From contig CAWAPE010000004.1 of NCBI GenBank assembly GCA_963783855.1, positions 124,001 to 188,000 on the forward strand: DNA of 64,000 nt, given 5' to 3'. The stretch comes from JAKAGZ01 sp963783855. Its GTDB lineage: Bacteria; Bacteroidota; Ignavibacteria; Ignavibacteriales; Ignavibacteriaceae. Positions 52,221 through 61,521 of the stretch are shown here, in pieces. The position numbers were made by a program, and so were the translations under genes. Positions within the stretch are counted from its first letter, which is position 1; every line of letters begins with the position of its first letter. The notes beneath the pieces were generated by a model. The model saw only the letters and a program-made list of their open reading frames with translations. It ran no database searches and had not been told where the DNA came from.

Positions 52221-53801
52221 CTATTGTATAACCAGAATTTTTCCGAATAATGGTTCTTCAGAACCTCTGTCTATTCTATAAAAATAAACTCCGTTCGACA
52301 CATATTTCCCGTTTTGATCTTTCCCGTCCCAGAAATCAGATTCACTTAAAACATTTCCGCCCGAAACTGATCCACCACCTTTCGTGACATTCTGTATAAT
52401 TGTTCTGACATAATTCATTCCGAAATCGAAAATCCTGATAGTAACCGGAACGTTTTTTCCGCCTGTGCTATATTTTATAGTGATTGGTTGTTGTCTCGGA
52501 ATAAAAGGATTTGGATAAGCATAACTTTCATTATTACTCACCAAAGCTTTAGAAGCCCTGTAAATTTTCCAATCACCCTGCCAGGTTGTACCTGTTTCAT
52601 CAAACCTTACAAGTCCGGCTTCTGAAGCCAGCCAGATAGTATTTCCATTTGCACCGGCATCATAAAAAACATTTGTCTGCAAAGATGTTTTAGATTCTTT
52701 ATCAACTATTGAAGTAGGTAAAATCCAGGAAGCGCCGGCATTATTGCTACGGAAAGCACCGTCATCAGAAGTAGCTATTATATCACTTCCTTTAAACCCA
52801 AAATTGTAGCAAGTATGATTCGGCAGAAAAACTGACCAGGTTTTACCACCGTCTGTAGTTGAATTAATTGCGTACTTTTCCGTAGATCCTTCTGCTCTCC
52901 ATGAAGAAGCCCAAAGTGTACCGGAACTTTTTTGGTAATCGAGATATGTTACCCAGTTGCCTGCAATAGGATTTTGTTGATTAGTATGATTGAACTTCGT
53001 CCAGCTCACGCCACCATCTGTTGATCTATTTATCCCGCCTGCCGTACCAATATATAAAGTAGTGTCATTAATAACCGCAATAGAAAACCCTTCCATATTC
53101 AGGTTCCCTTCAGAACAAATTTTACCCGGTACCGGCGAGATACAAAAATTAAGAGTGTCTGTTGGCGCAATGTGATCAAGATAATCAGGAGGCAAAACAA
53201 CACGCTGCCAGGTTTGTCCCATATCGGAACTTTTTCTAACTCCTCCCGCAAATGTAGCAATCCAGACTTCATTTTTTAAAAAACCAATATCAAAAATGAC
53301 ATTATTTTGGACTACTGTAATTGGGACGGCTTTTAAATTATTTATTCCATAAACTATAACAGAGTCGGATTGAGTGTCGACCGGTTGAGGTATACTATTC
53401 CAGCTTTTCCCCATATCAGTTGAATATTTCAGGCCTGTTCCTTTATCAATTTTTGATTGTACTACGTCATCAAAATATCTATCACCGGTTGACGCCCAGA
53501 TCACACCATTATTGTAAGCAATTGAGTAAACTCCATCAGTACCAAAGGGATCCTTACCGTAGAAGTTAGTCCAGGTTACTCCGTTATCAGTTGAAATATT
53601 CAATCCTTTACTGATTGTAAGAATTGTGTCGCCAACAACAATAATCTCCTGCACATTATTCCCGGCGGGTGTGTCATCGCTTAATGTTTTTTTCAGAACT
53701 CTGCTATTATCTACGTTATAGGTATAAGGTCTTCCCTGTGAATATATATTCACCAACAGGAATACAGAAAAGAAAAATATTTTTAGCAGATTTTTTATCA
53801 T
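52221..53801 (-). CDS. Exported beta-propeller protein with a T9SS-type C-terminal domain
   Basis: 526 residues. Signal peptide (KIFFFSVFLLVNIYSQG), then repeated BNR/sialidase-like blades (STDNGVTWTNF, STDMGKSWNS, SSDMGQTWQRV, STDGGVSWTKF, TTDGGKTWSVF, SNNAGASWILP), each with an Asp-box-like S.D.G..W. The C-terminal about 90 residues (YPNPFIPRQ, DFWDGKDQNGKYVSNGVYFY) resemble the FlgD-like/type A sorting domain of type IX secretion substrates. It should be displayed outside the outer membrane. Upstream lipoprotein overlaps its start by ATGA. Confidence 0.85.
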   Translation of the reverse strand: MIKNLLKIFFFSVFLLVNIYSQGRPYTYNVDNSRVLKKTLSDDTPAGNNVQEIIVVGDTILTISKGLNISTDNGVTWTNFYGKDPFGTDGVYSIAYNNGVIWASTGDRYFDDVVQSKIDKGTGLKYSTDMGKSWNSIPQPVDTQSDSVIVYGINNLKAVPITVVQNNVIFDIGFLKNEVWIATFAGGVRKSSDMGQTWQRVVLPPDYLDHIAPTDTLNFCISPVPGKICSEGNLNMEGFSIAVINDTTLYIGTAGGINRSTDGGVSWTKFNHTNQQNPIAGNWVTYLDYQKSSGTLWASSWRAEGSTEKYAINSTTDGGKTWSVFLPNHTCYNFGFKGSDIIATSDDGAFRSNNAGASWILPTSIVDKESKTSLQTNVFYDAGANGNTIWLASEAGLVRFDETGTTWQGDWKIYRASKALVSNNESYAYPNPFIPRQQPITIKYSTGGKNVPVTIRIFDFGMNYVRTIIQNVTKGGGSVSGGNVLSESDFWDGKDQNGKYVSNGVYFYRIDRGSEEPLFGKILVIQ

Positions 53802-54601
53802 TTAACCGTCACTGTTTTACTGATTTCATTACTAATTTTTGCTCCGGTATCAATTGCGTGAAACTTAAACACCCAGTCTCCTGCCGGTTGTCCGGATGGG
53901 AAAGTCAGCTTATTTGTATAAACTCCATCATTCGCAGTTATATCTCCGCTGGTAATTGTATCACCGGAATCAGACAATGGAAATTTTGAAATTCCCTGGC
54001 TGTTTGAAATTTTTGTACCATCAGGTTTATATAATTCATAATAAACCTGGGAAATATCACCGGCACCGTTTGAATCAATTGCCTGTACACTAAATGTAAA
54101 GCTCTGATCAAATTGAACTGTATCCGGCATTACAAGATTCGAGATTACCGGAGCTATATTACTTTGTCCATTATCATATTTTATTATTTGCTGAGCTACC
54201 AGTTTTTCACTACCGTCATTCAATGTTATGTAATAATTGATGTCATAATTACCGTTTGAAAAAGAAGAACTCATAGTAAATTTATTTGAAAATATATTAT
54301 CTCCAGACACAGAATCTCCATTAGCTGAATTTTCACCATTATCAAGTAATTCAATGTGACCATTATTCAGTGGTTTATCATCGGGTGTATTGATATCACA
54401 AAAGACAGATTTTACACCTTCTATTGATGAAAATTTAATGTTTAATGTTAGAATAGAATCCGATGGTGTATAATTAAATGTATTTACTGTACCTACTGCT
54501 GAAACCTGGAAATTTGTGACAGGAACATCTACAACATTATTGTAGTCTTTGCTGCAACCGGCCATTAAAAGAACGATAAGTAAAAAAGAGATTTTATTCA
54601 T
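53798..54601 (-). CDS. Lipoprotein with two immunoglobulin-like (choice-of-anchor X) domains
   Basis: 267 residues from the ATG at 54601. Lipoprotein signal MNKISFLLIVLLMAGC (lipobox LMAGC). The mature protein contains two similar beta domains, with NGDSVSGDNIFSNKFTM and GDTITSGDITANDGVYTNKL as matching segments. That arrangement is of the Choice-of-anchor X type, found in cell-surface adhesive proteins. It overlaps the propeller start by 4 nt. A longer reading adds a non-signal N-terminus and is rejected. Confidence 0.7.
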   Translation of the reverse strand: MNKISFLLIVLLMAGCSKDYNNVVDVPVTNFQVSAVGTVNTFNYTPSDSILTLNIKFSSIEGVKSVFCDINTPDDKPLNNGHIELLDNGENSANGDSVSGDNIFSNKFTMSSSFSNGNYDINYYITLNDGSEKLVAQQIIKYDNGQSNIAPVISNLVMPDTVQFDQSFTFSVQAIDSNGAGDISQVYYELYKPDGTKISNSQGISKFPLSDSGDTITSGDITANDGVYTNKLTFPSGQPAGDWVFKFHAIDTGAKISNEISKTVTVK

Positions 54602-54645
54602 ATAGTCAATTTTAAGCCTAATTTTTGATTTCTCCAAGGCAAAAA

Positions 54646-55650
54646 TCATAATCCTGTTATAATAAATGGACTCGGTGAAAAAGAAATAATGAGGATAAAA
54701 AAACTAAAATAGCCAAGTAGTAATCTTCCTCTGTTTAGTGGCGTGTAATCCGGTATTGGAGGATGTTTTAATTTAATGAAAAAGTATAATATCATTGCCC
54801 AAAATAACCAGCCCGACCAGCCGAATATAAATGAAGTATCCAGAAATGCTTCTACAAATCCCAGTATTCCAAGAATAAAAAGCAATGAAAATGAAATTAT
54901 TGCAACCTTATAATGATTATGCTCACCAAACATTGTATAAGAAATATGCCCACCATCCAGCTGGCCTACAGGAACCATATTCATCGCTGTAACAAATAAA
55001 CCGAACCACCCAACGCATAAATAAGGATAGTGATAAATTTCACTCATCGGCGGGAAATATTGATTTTTAGTTACAAAAATTTCTTTTAGAAATGAAAATA
55101 AAAGAGTATTCCCAAATCTTAATTCAATTGCATTTTTTCCAAAATCAGGGGAGAAATAATCCGGGTGAATTGCTAATATATATTCTTTACCAGGCACGTG
55201 TGTAAAGCCATAAATTAAGACAATAAGACATGCTACAAATCCTGCAAGCGGACCGGCAATTCCAATATCGAACATCGCTTTCTTAGACATCACAGGATCT
55301 TTTGTTTTAATTACGGCACCCATCGTTCCAAAATTTAAGAAACCTGCAATCGAAGGAAATGGGATAAAAAATGGAAGTGTAGTTTTCACTTTGTGATACA
55401 CTGCAGCAAAATAATGTCCAAATTCGTGAGTGCCGATAATAAAAAGAATTGATAAGGAATATGGAAGTCCTTTCAAAAGTAAATGTATATCATACGGCCC
55501 GCTGCTTCCGGAAATCCACTCAACACCTGCTATTGTGGTTGTAACAAAAGTAGCAAGGAATAACCCTATATGAAGCAGGTAATTTTGCTTATTCTTTTTT
55601 GTAGGTTGTGATGTTGCTGTCTGGTAGTAATATTTTTTTTCTTCCGGCAT
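54646..55650 (-). CDS. Site-2 protease family metalloprotease (M50)
   Basis: About 334 residues. The zinc motif is HEFGH in IIGTHEFGHYFAAVYH, and the second zinc site is NMVPVGQLDGGHISY. It has about seven membrane helices. It should cut membrane proteins within the bilayer. No anti-sigma partner is adjacent. The start at 55650 (MPEEKKYYY) is preferred: the ATG lies 1 bp after the DUF1207-like stop. A 14-codon extension is possible. Confidence 0.9.
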   Translation of the reverse strand: MPEEKKYYYQTATSQPTKKNKQNYLLHIGLFLATFVTTTIAGVEWISGSSGPYDIHLLLKGLPYSLSILFIIGTHEFGHYFAAVYHKVKTTLPFFIPFPSIAGFLNFGTMGAVIKTKDPVMSKKAMFDIGIAGPLAGFVACLIVLIYGFTHVPGKEYILAIHPDYFSPDFGKNAIELRFGNTLLFSFLKEIFVTKNQYFPPMSEIYHYPYLCVGWFGLFVTAMNMVPVGQLDGGHISYTMFGEHNHYKVAIISFSLLFILGILGFVEAFLDTSFIFGWSGWLFWAMILYFFIKLKHPPIPDYTPLNRGRLLLGYFSFFILIISFSPSPFIITGL

Positions 55651-55651
55651 T

Positions 55652-56482
55652 CTATAATTCCATGTTAAACCCAAGTAGAGCATAATTTTCATTCAGGTCA
55701 TAATACAAACCGTGCACACTCTTACCGGAATAATATGATAACGATACGCTGAATCCTTTTTCATTCCATTTCCCGAACTTCAGGCCGGCTGTAATAATAT
55801 TTGATCCCTGGAAAGCTCCGAATTTTTGCAATTTGAAATCATACGCGATATAGGGTGTAAAAGCCTTAAATGGCAAACTGGTAAAGTAGTTATCAAATCC
55901 AACCTGGTAAATTCCTTTCCCGATATCAGGGGGAACAGTGTGAAAAATGTACGTTACTCCAGTATAAACTCTGAAGCTATTTATTTTGTAAAACGGAAAG
56001 AGTTCAAAAAATTCCTTGCTAAAAACAAAAGGCTTCCTCCCGTTTCGCCATGAGCTGCTGCTCTGATCATAGCTGCCATCAACAAGGTGTGCACTTATAT
56101 GAGCAAAACGAAAACGGAATCCGTATTCTGAATTATCATTAATTACTTTGTAACCCGAGTTTAATCCAAATAGATAATCAATCGCTTCGACGGGAAATTT
56201 AAATCCTTTCTCGCTTCTCAATCTTGTAAATGTAAAAATATCAGCACCGAAAGAAAGCACAGAATTTTCATTCTCAATTCTGTAAACATCTGCAGAAGTA
56301 CCAATATCAAGCCTTATATTTCTTTCGCCAATAAGATAACTGAAACCGGCGCGCGGTTCCAGAAAGTTTGCTGCAAAAGGTTGAATATTCAGACCGCCCG
56401 GGAACCATTCTTTTTTAGTTTGAGAATAAATCTGAGTTGAAAATAATAAAAGCGTGAGCAAGAGGAGTGAAAGCTTCCGCAT
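55652..56482 (-). CDS. DUF1207-like outer-membrane protein
   Basis: 276 residues with a signal peptide (MRKLSLLLLTLLLFSTQIYS). KKEWFPGGLNIQPFAANFLEPR is the DUF1207 landmark, and the rest is amphipathic strands, ending LLGFNMEL, so a beta-barrel is likely. The function of DUF1207 is not known. It is upstream of the M50 gene in one transcript. Confidence 0.72.
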   Translation of the reverse strand: MRKLSLLLLTLLLFSTQIYSQTKKEWFPGGLNIQPFAANFLEPRAGFSYLIGERNIRLDIGTSADVYRIENENSVLSFGADIFTFTRLRSEKGFKFPVEAIDYLFGLNSGYKVINDNSEYGFRFRFAHISAHLVDGSYDQSSSSWRNGRKPFVFSKEFFELFPFYKINSFRVYTGVTYIFHTVPPDIGKGIYQVGFDNYFTSLPFKAFTPYIAYDFKLQKFGAFQGSNIITAGLKFGKWNEKGFSVSLSYYSGKSVHGLYYDLNENYALLGFNMEL

Positions 56483-56484
56483 AA

Positions 56485-57481
56485 TTAAATCGATTCCGTC
56501 TTTACTGATTGTTTCTTTTTTAGCTTTTGTTTAACGAGTTTATTGTAGCCGTATTTAAATTTTGAAGTAAGACTCGCAAAACCATAGATGCTTGTCGGGA
56601 AAGCGAACGAAGGTTCAAAATAACAATTGACCGTGCAACCCTTGCAGAAATCAAACCTGCCTTCCATCTTTTTATAATATTTGATTTTTTCTGTTTGCCT
56701 GATCTCTTTAATCGGCCTGTCAATTGGGATTCTTTCTTTTTCAAAATGATAGCAGGGTAAAATAATTTCGTTATAAGGTGAAATTACCACAACTCTTGAA
56801 GCAGCCTTGCACGATGGACTATTAATATCGTTTCCGCCATCTCTTCTTAATTTCATAAAGGCTTTGTTCAGGTAAACATCCATTTTCCCATCACAGTATT
56901 CATCTACATAATCGATGGCTTCATCTGTAAGTCCGGGATTACCAAAATATGAAAACACCGGATTGACAAGCAGCACCAATCCTTTTTCAGCAGCAATTTC
57001 GTGCATTCTCGGCAATTTTTTATAAGTCTCATTTGTAACTGTAAATAATACATCAGGATATTCACCCAACGATTTAGCAATATCGAGACTTTTCAAAACG
57101 TGATTGTAACAATCAACCTTCCTGATTTTATTATGCTCTTCAGCATCAGGAGAATCTAAGGAGAAGTGCAACAAATCAATTTTACCGGCGAGTTTGTCGG
57201 CAAATTTCGGATAAAGCAGTGCATTGCTTGTAATGCTCGTCTGCATTTTTTTACTTTTTGCAAATTCTGCCATTAAGTGAATATCTTTGTTCAGCAGAGG
57301 CTCGCCACCGGTGAGATCAATAAATTTTACACCAAGTTCCGCCAACTGGGAAACATTGGACTTTAAAATCTTCAAGCTTCGTAAAAGGTGTATTCTTAAA
57401 ATCTTCGTGAAACCCGAAATGACAAAACTCACAATAAGCGTTACACCTGTAAGTTACATAATAATTACAAAGTAAAAGCAT
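56485..57481 (-). pseudogene. Radical SAM/SPASM-like protein, frameshifted near the N-terminus
   Basis: The start (ATG 57481) opens MLLLCNYYVTYRCNAYCEFC, whose CNAYCEFC is the radical-SAM CxxxCxxC. The frame then runs into a wrong frame at the homopolymer-like TTTTAAA around 57362-57368. Removing one base joins FTKLEDF to KSNVSQLAELGVKFIDLTGG and gives a 331-residue protein with GGEPLLNKD (SAM-binding GGE) and a C-terminal cysteine group (KGCTVNC). It may be a sequencing error in a run, or a recent pseudogene. Function unknown; HpnH/SPASM-type is a guess. Confidence 0.65.
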
Positions 57482-57576
57482 AAATCTATTTTCCTGATAT
57501 CAGTTTAATTTACTTAAAGTATAAGCACTTAGAACATCCCAAACATACCCCATCTTCCATTTCCCATCTTCCATCA

Positions 57577-58668
57577 TTAATATTCTCTTCCCTTCCAGAT
57601 TACTTTTCTATCAGCCAGCACTATAAACGGCAAACTAATAACATATATAGTGTAATAAACCTGGAATTGGATGAAGTATTTAAAGTTTTGGGAAATTCCT
57701 AAATTCTTAAGAACCGGGTATAAAACCAGCCCATCCAGTAGTAATTTAAGAACTATCAAAAATAAACATAACGGTGTGTAAAAGAAAGGCGTTAATAAGA
57801 TTCCAAGATAGGATAAAAACCCATTAGCCATAATTACGAATCCACGGAAAGGAACTCCGAGCCCACCGATTGCCCATCTTTTTTTCTGACGGAATAGTGA
57901 CTTGAGATTTTTGCAGGGCAACGAAGTTACAAGCCTGTCCTTATCAACCGGAGAAATAATTTTATATTTACCCAGTTTATAAATTGCCATTAAAAGGTTG
58001 AAATCCTCAGTCACGCTAAAGGGAATATTTTCATACCCACCTACTTCCAGATACGCCTTTCTCCTGTAAGACATATTATTACCTATACAGCTTATCGGTT
58101 TACGAAGATTTACAGTGCTGGAAGCAGCAATTAATAAGTAAACAAAATCAAGGCTTTGCATGCCTGAAAAACTATCAGAGGCTTCCTGTGTCGTGACACC
58201 GTTAACCATTGCAACATCCTCATAATAATATGAGGCAGTTTTATAAGCCCAGGTTGGTTTCACCTCACAGTCTGCATCAGTAGTAAGAATAATATCGTTT
58301 TTTGCCACCTCAAGTCCGTTTGCCAGGGCGTTTGTTTTTCCTTTCAGTGAGCCAATTTCTTTTTTTGTAACAATTTTCTTAAACCTGGTTTTGCCTTCGA
58401 TGAATTCATCAATAATTTTGCCCGTATTATCAGTAGACTGATCATCAACCATAATAATTTCAAGTTTTCCATCCGGGTAAATTAATTTATCGAGAGACTT
58501 TAGACAGCGCAGGATATTTTCTTCTTCATTTCTTGCTGCCACTATAACAGAGGCAGTCGGGATTTTATCTTCTTCCAGTGTAGGAAATCTTTTCGCAACC
58601 CCAATTACGAAGATCAACGACTGAATAAAGTAACCGCAAATAACTATGAAGAAAATTATTTCAAACAT
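57577..58668 (-). CDS. Membrane GT2 glycosyltransferase
   Basis: 363 residues. GT-A motifs: ASVIVAARNEEENI, MVDDQSTDNT, TTDADCEV (DxD), and the processive QxxRW motif in RQKKRWAIGGLG. Membrane helices at the N-terminus and C-terminus match beta-glycan synthase-like enzymes. It likely makes a surface polysaccharide. Its start overlaps the deacetylase gene by 13 bp, so the two act together. Confidence 0.87.
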   Translation of the reverse strand: MFEIIFFIVICGYFIQSLIFVIGVAKRFPTLEEDKIPTASVIVAARNEEENILRCLKSLDKLIYPDGKLEIIMVDDQSTDNTGKIIDEFIEGKTRFKKIVTKKEIGSLKGKTNALANGLEVAKNDIILTTDADCEVKPTWAYKTASYYYEDVAMVNGVTTQEASDSFSGMQSLDFVYLLIAASSTVNLRKPISCIGNNMSYRRKAYLEVGGYENIPFSVTEDFNLLMAIYKLGKYKIISPVDKDRLVTSLPCKNLKSLFRQKKRWAIGGLGVPFRGFVIMANGFLSYLGILLTPFFYTPLCLFLIVLKLLLDGLVLYPVLKNLGISQNFKYFIQFQVYYTIYVISLPFIVLADRKVIWKGREY

Positions 58669-59291
58669 TCTTGCGGCTCCCCTATTTCAAATCCCTTTTT
58701 ACTTGATGTTTCCAGTATCATATTTATCGAATCACTTACAACATTCATTGATTTTTTACTATCGTGTAAAACAACTATTGAATTATTTCTAAGATATTTA
58801 TCAATTGCTAATTTAATAACTTTTATATCATTTTTGTAATCATACGTAAGCAGAGACCACATCACGTTTTCCAATCCGCATTTCCTGATAAGTGAAGGTG
58901 TATTAAATTTAAATTTGCCGTGAGGTGGCCTGAAATATTTTACTTCATAATTAAATTTATCCCTGAGAAGAACGGTAAACGAATTAATTTCCTGGAGAGA
59001 TTCGGTAAAACTTAATTGAGTCAGTTTTTTATGATTAAATGTGTGATTGCCAATCAGGTGCCCTTCACTTAATATCATTTTTGTAAGCTCGGGAAAAAGG
59101 TTAATATTATTACCGACACAAAAAAATGTCCCTTTTATTTTATTTTCATCAAGCACTTTCAGAATAGTTTCTGTCGCCTCAGCAGACGGCCCGTCGTCAA
59201 ATGTCAGCAGTATTTTCCCAATGGAAGAATTCCACTTAAAACTGCTGAATACTTTTTTTATGATTAATGGCGGATTATACAGGTATTTCAA
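58656..59291 (-). CDS. Polysaccharide deacetylase (NodB/CE4)
   Basis: 211 residues. CE4 motifs: LLTFDDGPS (metal-binding Asp), GNHTFNHKKL (HxxxH), YFRPPHGKF, and VLHDS in the last part. It removes N-acetyl groups from GlcNAc-type polymers, fitting the overlapping GT2 gene that would make such a polymer. TTG start at 59291 without a clear Shine-Dalgarno. Confidence 0.9.
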   Translation of the reverse strand: MKYLYNPPLIIKKVFSSFKWNSSIGKILLTFDDGPSAEATETILKVLDENKIKGTFFCVGNNINLFPELTKMILSEGHLIGNHTFNHKKLTQLSFTESLQEINSFTVLLRDKFNYEVKYFRPPHGKFKFNTPSLIRKCGLENVMWSLLTYDYKNDIKVIKLAIDKYLRNNSIVVLHDSKKSMNVVSDSINMILETSSKKGFEIGEPQECLK

Positions 59292-59423
59292 AATTATTGG
59301 ATACTTTTATTAGTTTTATAAATATTGTTATAATTCCGGCTGTACAAGCTAAAATTTATTAGTAACATATGCCAAACTATTCTTAAATTAGCAAATACAG
59401 TTTCTTGTAACAAATCAATTATA

Positions 59424-60284
59424 ATGAAAAATTTACCAGACCATCAAAAAGGAATAATTGCGGTTTTGGCCGCCGCTTTATTGTGGAGCACGGGCGGAAT
59501 ATTGGTGAAGCTTATAACGCTTACGCCTATGCAAATTTCATTTTCAAGGTGTTTTTTCGCATCACTTGTGTTTCTTGTGCTTTTTCGCAAGAAATTACTG
59601 CTTGTAAACTGGTTTACTTTTCTGAATGCTTTTTTCTACGCGGCTTTGCTAACACTCTATGTTATTGCAACAAAAACCACAACAGCGGCTAATGCCATTT
59701 TCCTTCAATACACCGCACCGATTTATGTCTTGTTGTTTGAGCCTTTAATTAATAAGACCAAATATGAAAAGTTAAATATCATTACAATTTCGGTTTGCGT
59801 AGTCGGAATGTTTTTATTCTTTACGGGTAAACTATCACCCGGTGATCTGGAAGGCAACTTACTTGCCCTGCTTTCCGGGGTAACTTTTGCTGCTTTCCTG
59901 CTGGGAATGAGAAAGAACGATCACAAATATCAATTTAGTTCAATCTTTTATGGAAACATTATTGTAGTTATCTTCCTTTTTCCATCTATGTTTGAAATAC
60001 AGAGCATCTCCACATCTGATTTCAGTATGCTGGCTTTCCTTGGAATATTTCAGATTGGTATTGCCTACGCAATTTTCAGTTATGGATTGAAAAGGATCTA
60101 TGCTGTGGAAGCATCTTTGATCAGCATGATAGAGCCGGTATTGAACCCGGTCTGGGTACTAATCTGGTACAGTGAGATTCCGTCTTTCTTTGCGATAATA
60201 GGTGGAATAATTATTCTTGTGGCAATTGCTTCAAGAACGATAATCAGTGGTTCACCCGCGTTGAGAGCAAGGTTTAGGAATTAG
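59424..60284 (+). CDS. EamA-family drug/metabolite transporter
   Basis: 286 residues, ten membrane helices from two EamA repeats (about 8-135 and 150-278). LLWSTGGILVKL at the start and the RCFFASLVFL/YTAPIYVLLFEPL stretches are family features. Substrate unknown. It is convergent with the antitoxin-like gene, and the stops overlap by a few bases. Confidence 0.87.
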   Translation: MKNLPDHQKGIIAVLAAALLWSTGGILVKLITLTPMQISFSRCFFASLVFLVLFRKKLLLVNWFTFLNAFFYAALLTLYVIATKTTTAANAIFLQYTAPIYVLLFEPLINKTKYEKLNIITISVCVVGMFLFFTGKLSPGDLEGNLLALLSGVTFAAFLLGMRKNDHKYQFSSIFYGNIIVVIFLFPSMFEIQSISTSDFSMLAFLGIFQIGIAYAIFSYGLKRIYAVEASLISMIEPVLNPVWVLIWYSEIPSFFAIIGGIIILVAIASRTIISGSPALRARFRN

Positions 60285-60549
60285 TTTTATTAGTTTTCAA
60301 ATCACCTTTATTATACTTATGTATTATACTGGATATTAAGGTTTGATAAGGGATGCCTTCTTCCATAGCTTTTAATTGGATATCGTGAAAATCCTTATAC
60401 GTTAGTCTTATATTAATTCGTTTATTCTTAGCCAGGCTTTCTTTAGCTGCTTTAACAAAATCAGTTCTGTTTTTTTTCTTAACAGATTTCCACTCACCAT
60501 TTTCATACGACTCAATTAAATCCTTTTCTTCTTTATCCAGATATTTCAT
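60274..60549 (-). CDS. CopG/RHH-type antitoxin
   Basis: 91 residues. C-terminal RINIRLTYKDFHDIQLKAME is a ribbon-helix-helix, preceded by an acidic N-terminus that would contact the toxin. It follows the toxin-like gene by a 1-nt overlap, so this is a coupled toxin-antitoxin pair with toxin first, as in BrnT/BrnA. Confidence 0.75.
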   Translation of the reverse strand: MKYLDKEEKDLIESYENGEWKSVKKKNRTDFVKAAKESLAKNKRINIRLTYKDFHDIQLKAMEEGIPYQTLISSIIHKYNKGDLKTNKTNS

Positions 60550-60863
60550 TATTTGTTCTCTCCTAATAAATATTTCTTTGTCGCGTCTCTACTCGGATAA
60601 ATTGTTTTAAGAAAATACTTCTTTTTATCTTCAACAAAAGGCACTATGTATGCATAATTTCTAATTTCTATTATAAACATCTTCTGGTTAGAATATTTTT
60701 CTTTATTGTGATGTTCAACTATATCCAGCAGTTTATTATTAGAAAGTGCTAATAGCACTTCTTCAAAAGAGACTTTTCTCTCCTTTTTTAATACTTCGTT
60801 CTTATTTTTATCCCAATCATAATATTTCAAATCAGCATGCCTGATTGTGTGCCTAATAAGCAC
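60549..60863 (-). CDS. BrnT-like toxin
   Basis: Up to 104 residues. KYYDWDKNKNEVLKKERKVS followed by SFEEVLLALSN, MFIIEIRNYAYIVPFVED and IYPSRDATKKYL are the RelE/BrnT-like small ribonuclease pattern. The start is uncertain: GTG at 60863, overlapping an inverted repeat, or TTG at 60830. It is coupled to the RHH antitoxin. Ribosome-independent RNase activity is inferred from the family only. Confidence 0.7.
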   Translation of the reverse strand: MLIRHTIRHADLKYYDWDKNKNEVLKKERKVSFEEVLLALSNNKLLDIVEHHNKEKYSNQKMFIIEIRNYAYIVPFVEDKKKYFLKTIYPSRDATKKYLLGENK

Positions 60864-60866
60864 ACA
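60846..60866. promoter_or_regulatory. Inverted repeat at the toxin start, possible autoregulatory operator
   Basis: TGTGTGC and GCACACA form a 7-bp inverted repeat with 7 bp between. It lies exactly at the 5' end of the toxin-antitoxin pair, where RHH antitoxins normally bind to repress their own promoter. If it is the operator, the toxin probably starts downstream at TTG 60830. Confidence 0.45.
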
Positions 60867-60930
60867 TTAATATTAGAAAAAATTACTAATATGTCAACAG
60901 AAGTATATTCCAAATGTCAAACTTTTATTA

Positions 60931-61521
60931 TTAAGGTGCCAATCTCATAATTTTCCACTCCCCACTATCTTTAATATAAACTATTCTGTCGTGCATCCGG
61001 CTTTCTCTCCCCTGCCAGAATTCAAATCTTTCAGGGATTATTCTAAAACCACCCCAGAAATCGGGAAGTGGCACATCATCCGGAAATTTATTTTTAGTTT
61101 CTTCAAATTTTTCTTCAAGATAATTTCTATCAGGAACTATTGAACTCTGTTTAGAGGCCCACGCACCAATCCTGCTCTCATAAGGACGCGTTTTGAAATA
61201 TTCTTCCGATTCACTTTTAGAAATTTTAATAACTTCGCCCATCACTCTTAACTGCCGCTCAAGTTCCTTCCAGAAAAAGACAACCGCTGCCTTAGGATTC
61301 TGCAACAAATCATCACTTTTTCTGCTCCCGTAATTAGTAAAGAACACAAGCCCTTTTTCGTCTATTCCCTTTAACAAAACAATTCTGGCTGACGGAATTC
61401 CATCTTTATCAGCCGTTGCCAGCGTCATTGCATTAGGATCAAGTATCTGTGCTTCAATAGCTTCTGTCATCCACAGCGAAAATTGTTCTACCGGATTTTT
61501 GTTCACCGAATTTTCATCCAA
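60931..61521 (-). CDS. pdxH: Pyridoxamine 5'-phosphate oxidase
   Basis: 196 residues, a little short. It oxidises PNP/PMP to PLP with FMN. MTLATADKDGIPSARIVLLKG, FFTNYGSRKSDDL and FWGGFRIIPERFEFWQGRESRMHDR are its signatures, and RLAP is the normal end. Start TTG at 61521 close behind AAGGA. Alone on its transcript. Confidence 0.95.
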   Translation of the reverse strand: MDENSVNKNPVEQFSLWMTEAIEAQILDPNAMTLATADKDGIPSARIVLLKGIDEKGLVFFTNYGSRKSDDLLQNPKAAVVFFWKELERQLRVMGEVIKISKSESEEYFKTRPYESRIGAWASKQSSIVPDRNYLEEKFEETKNKFPDDVPLPDFWGGFRIIPERFEFWQGRESRMHDRIVYIKDSGEWKIMRLAP

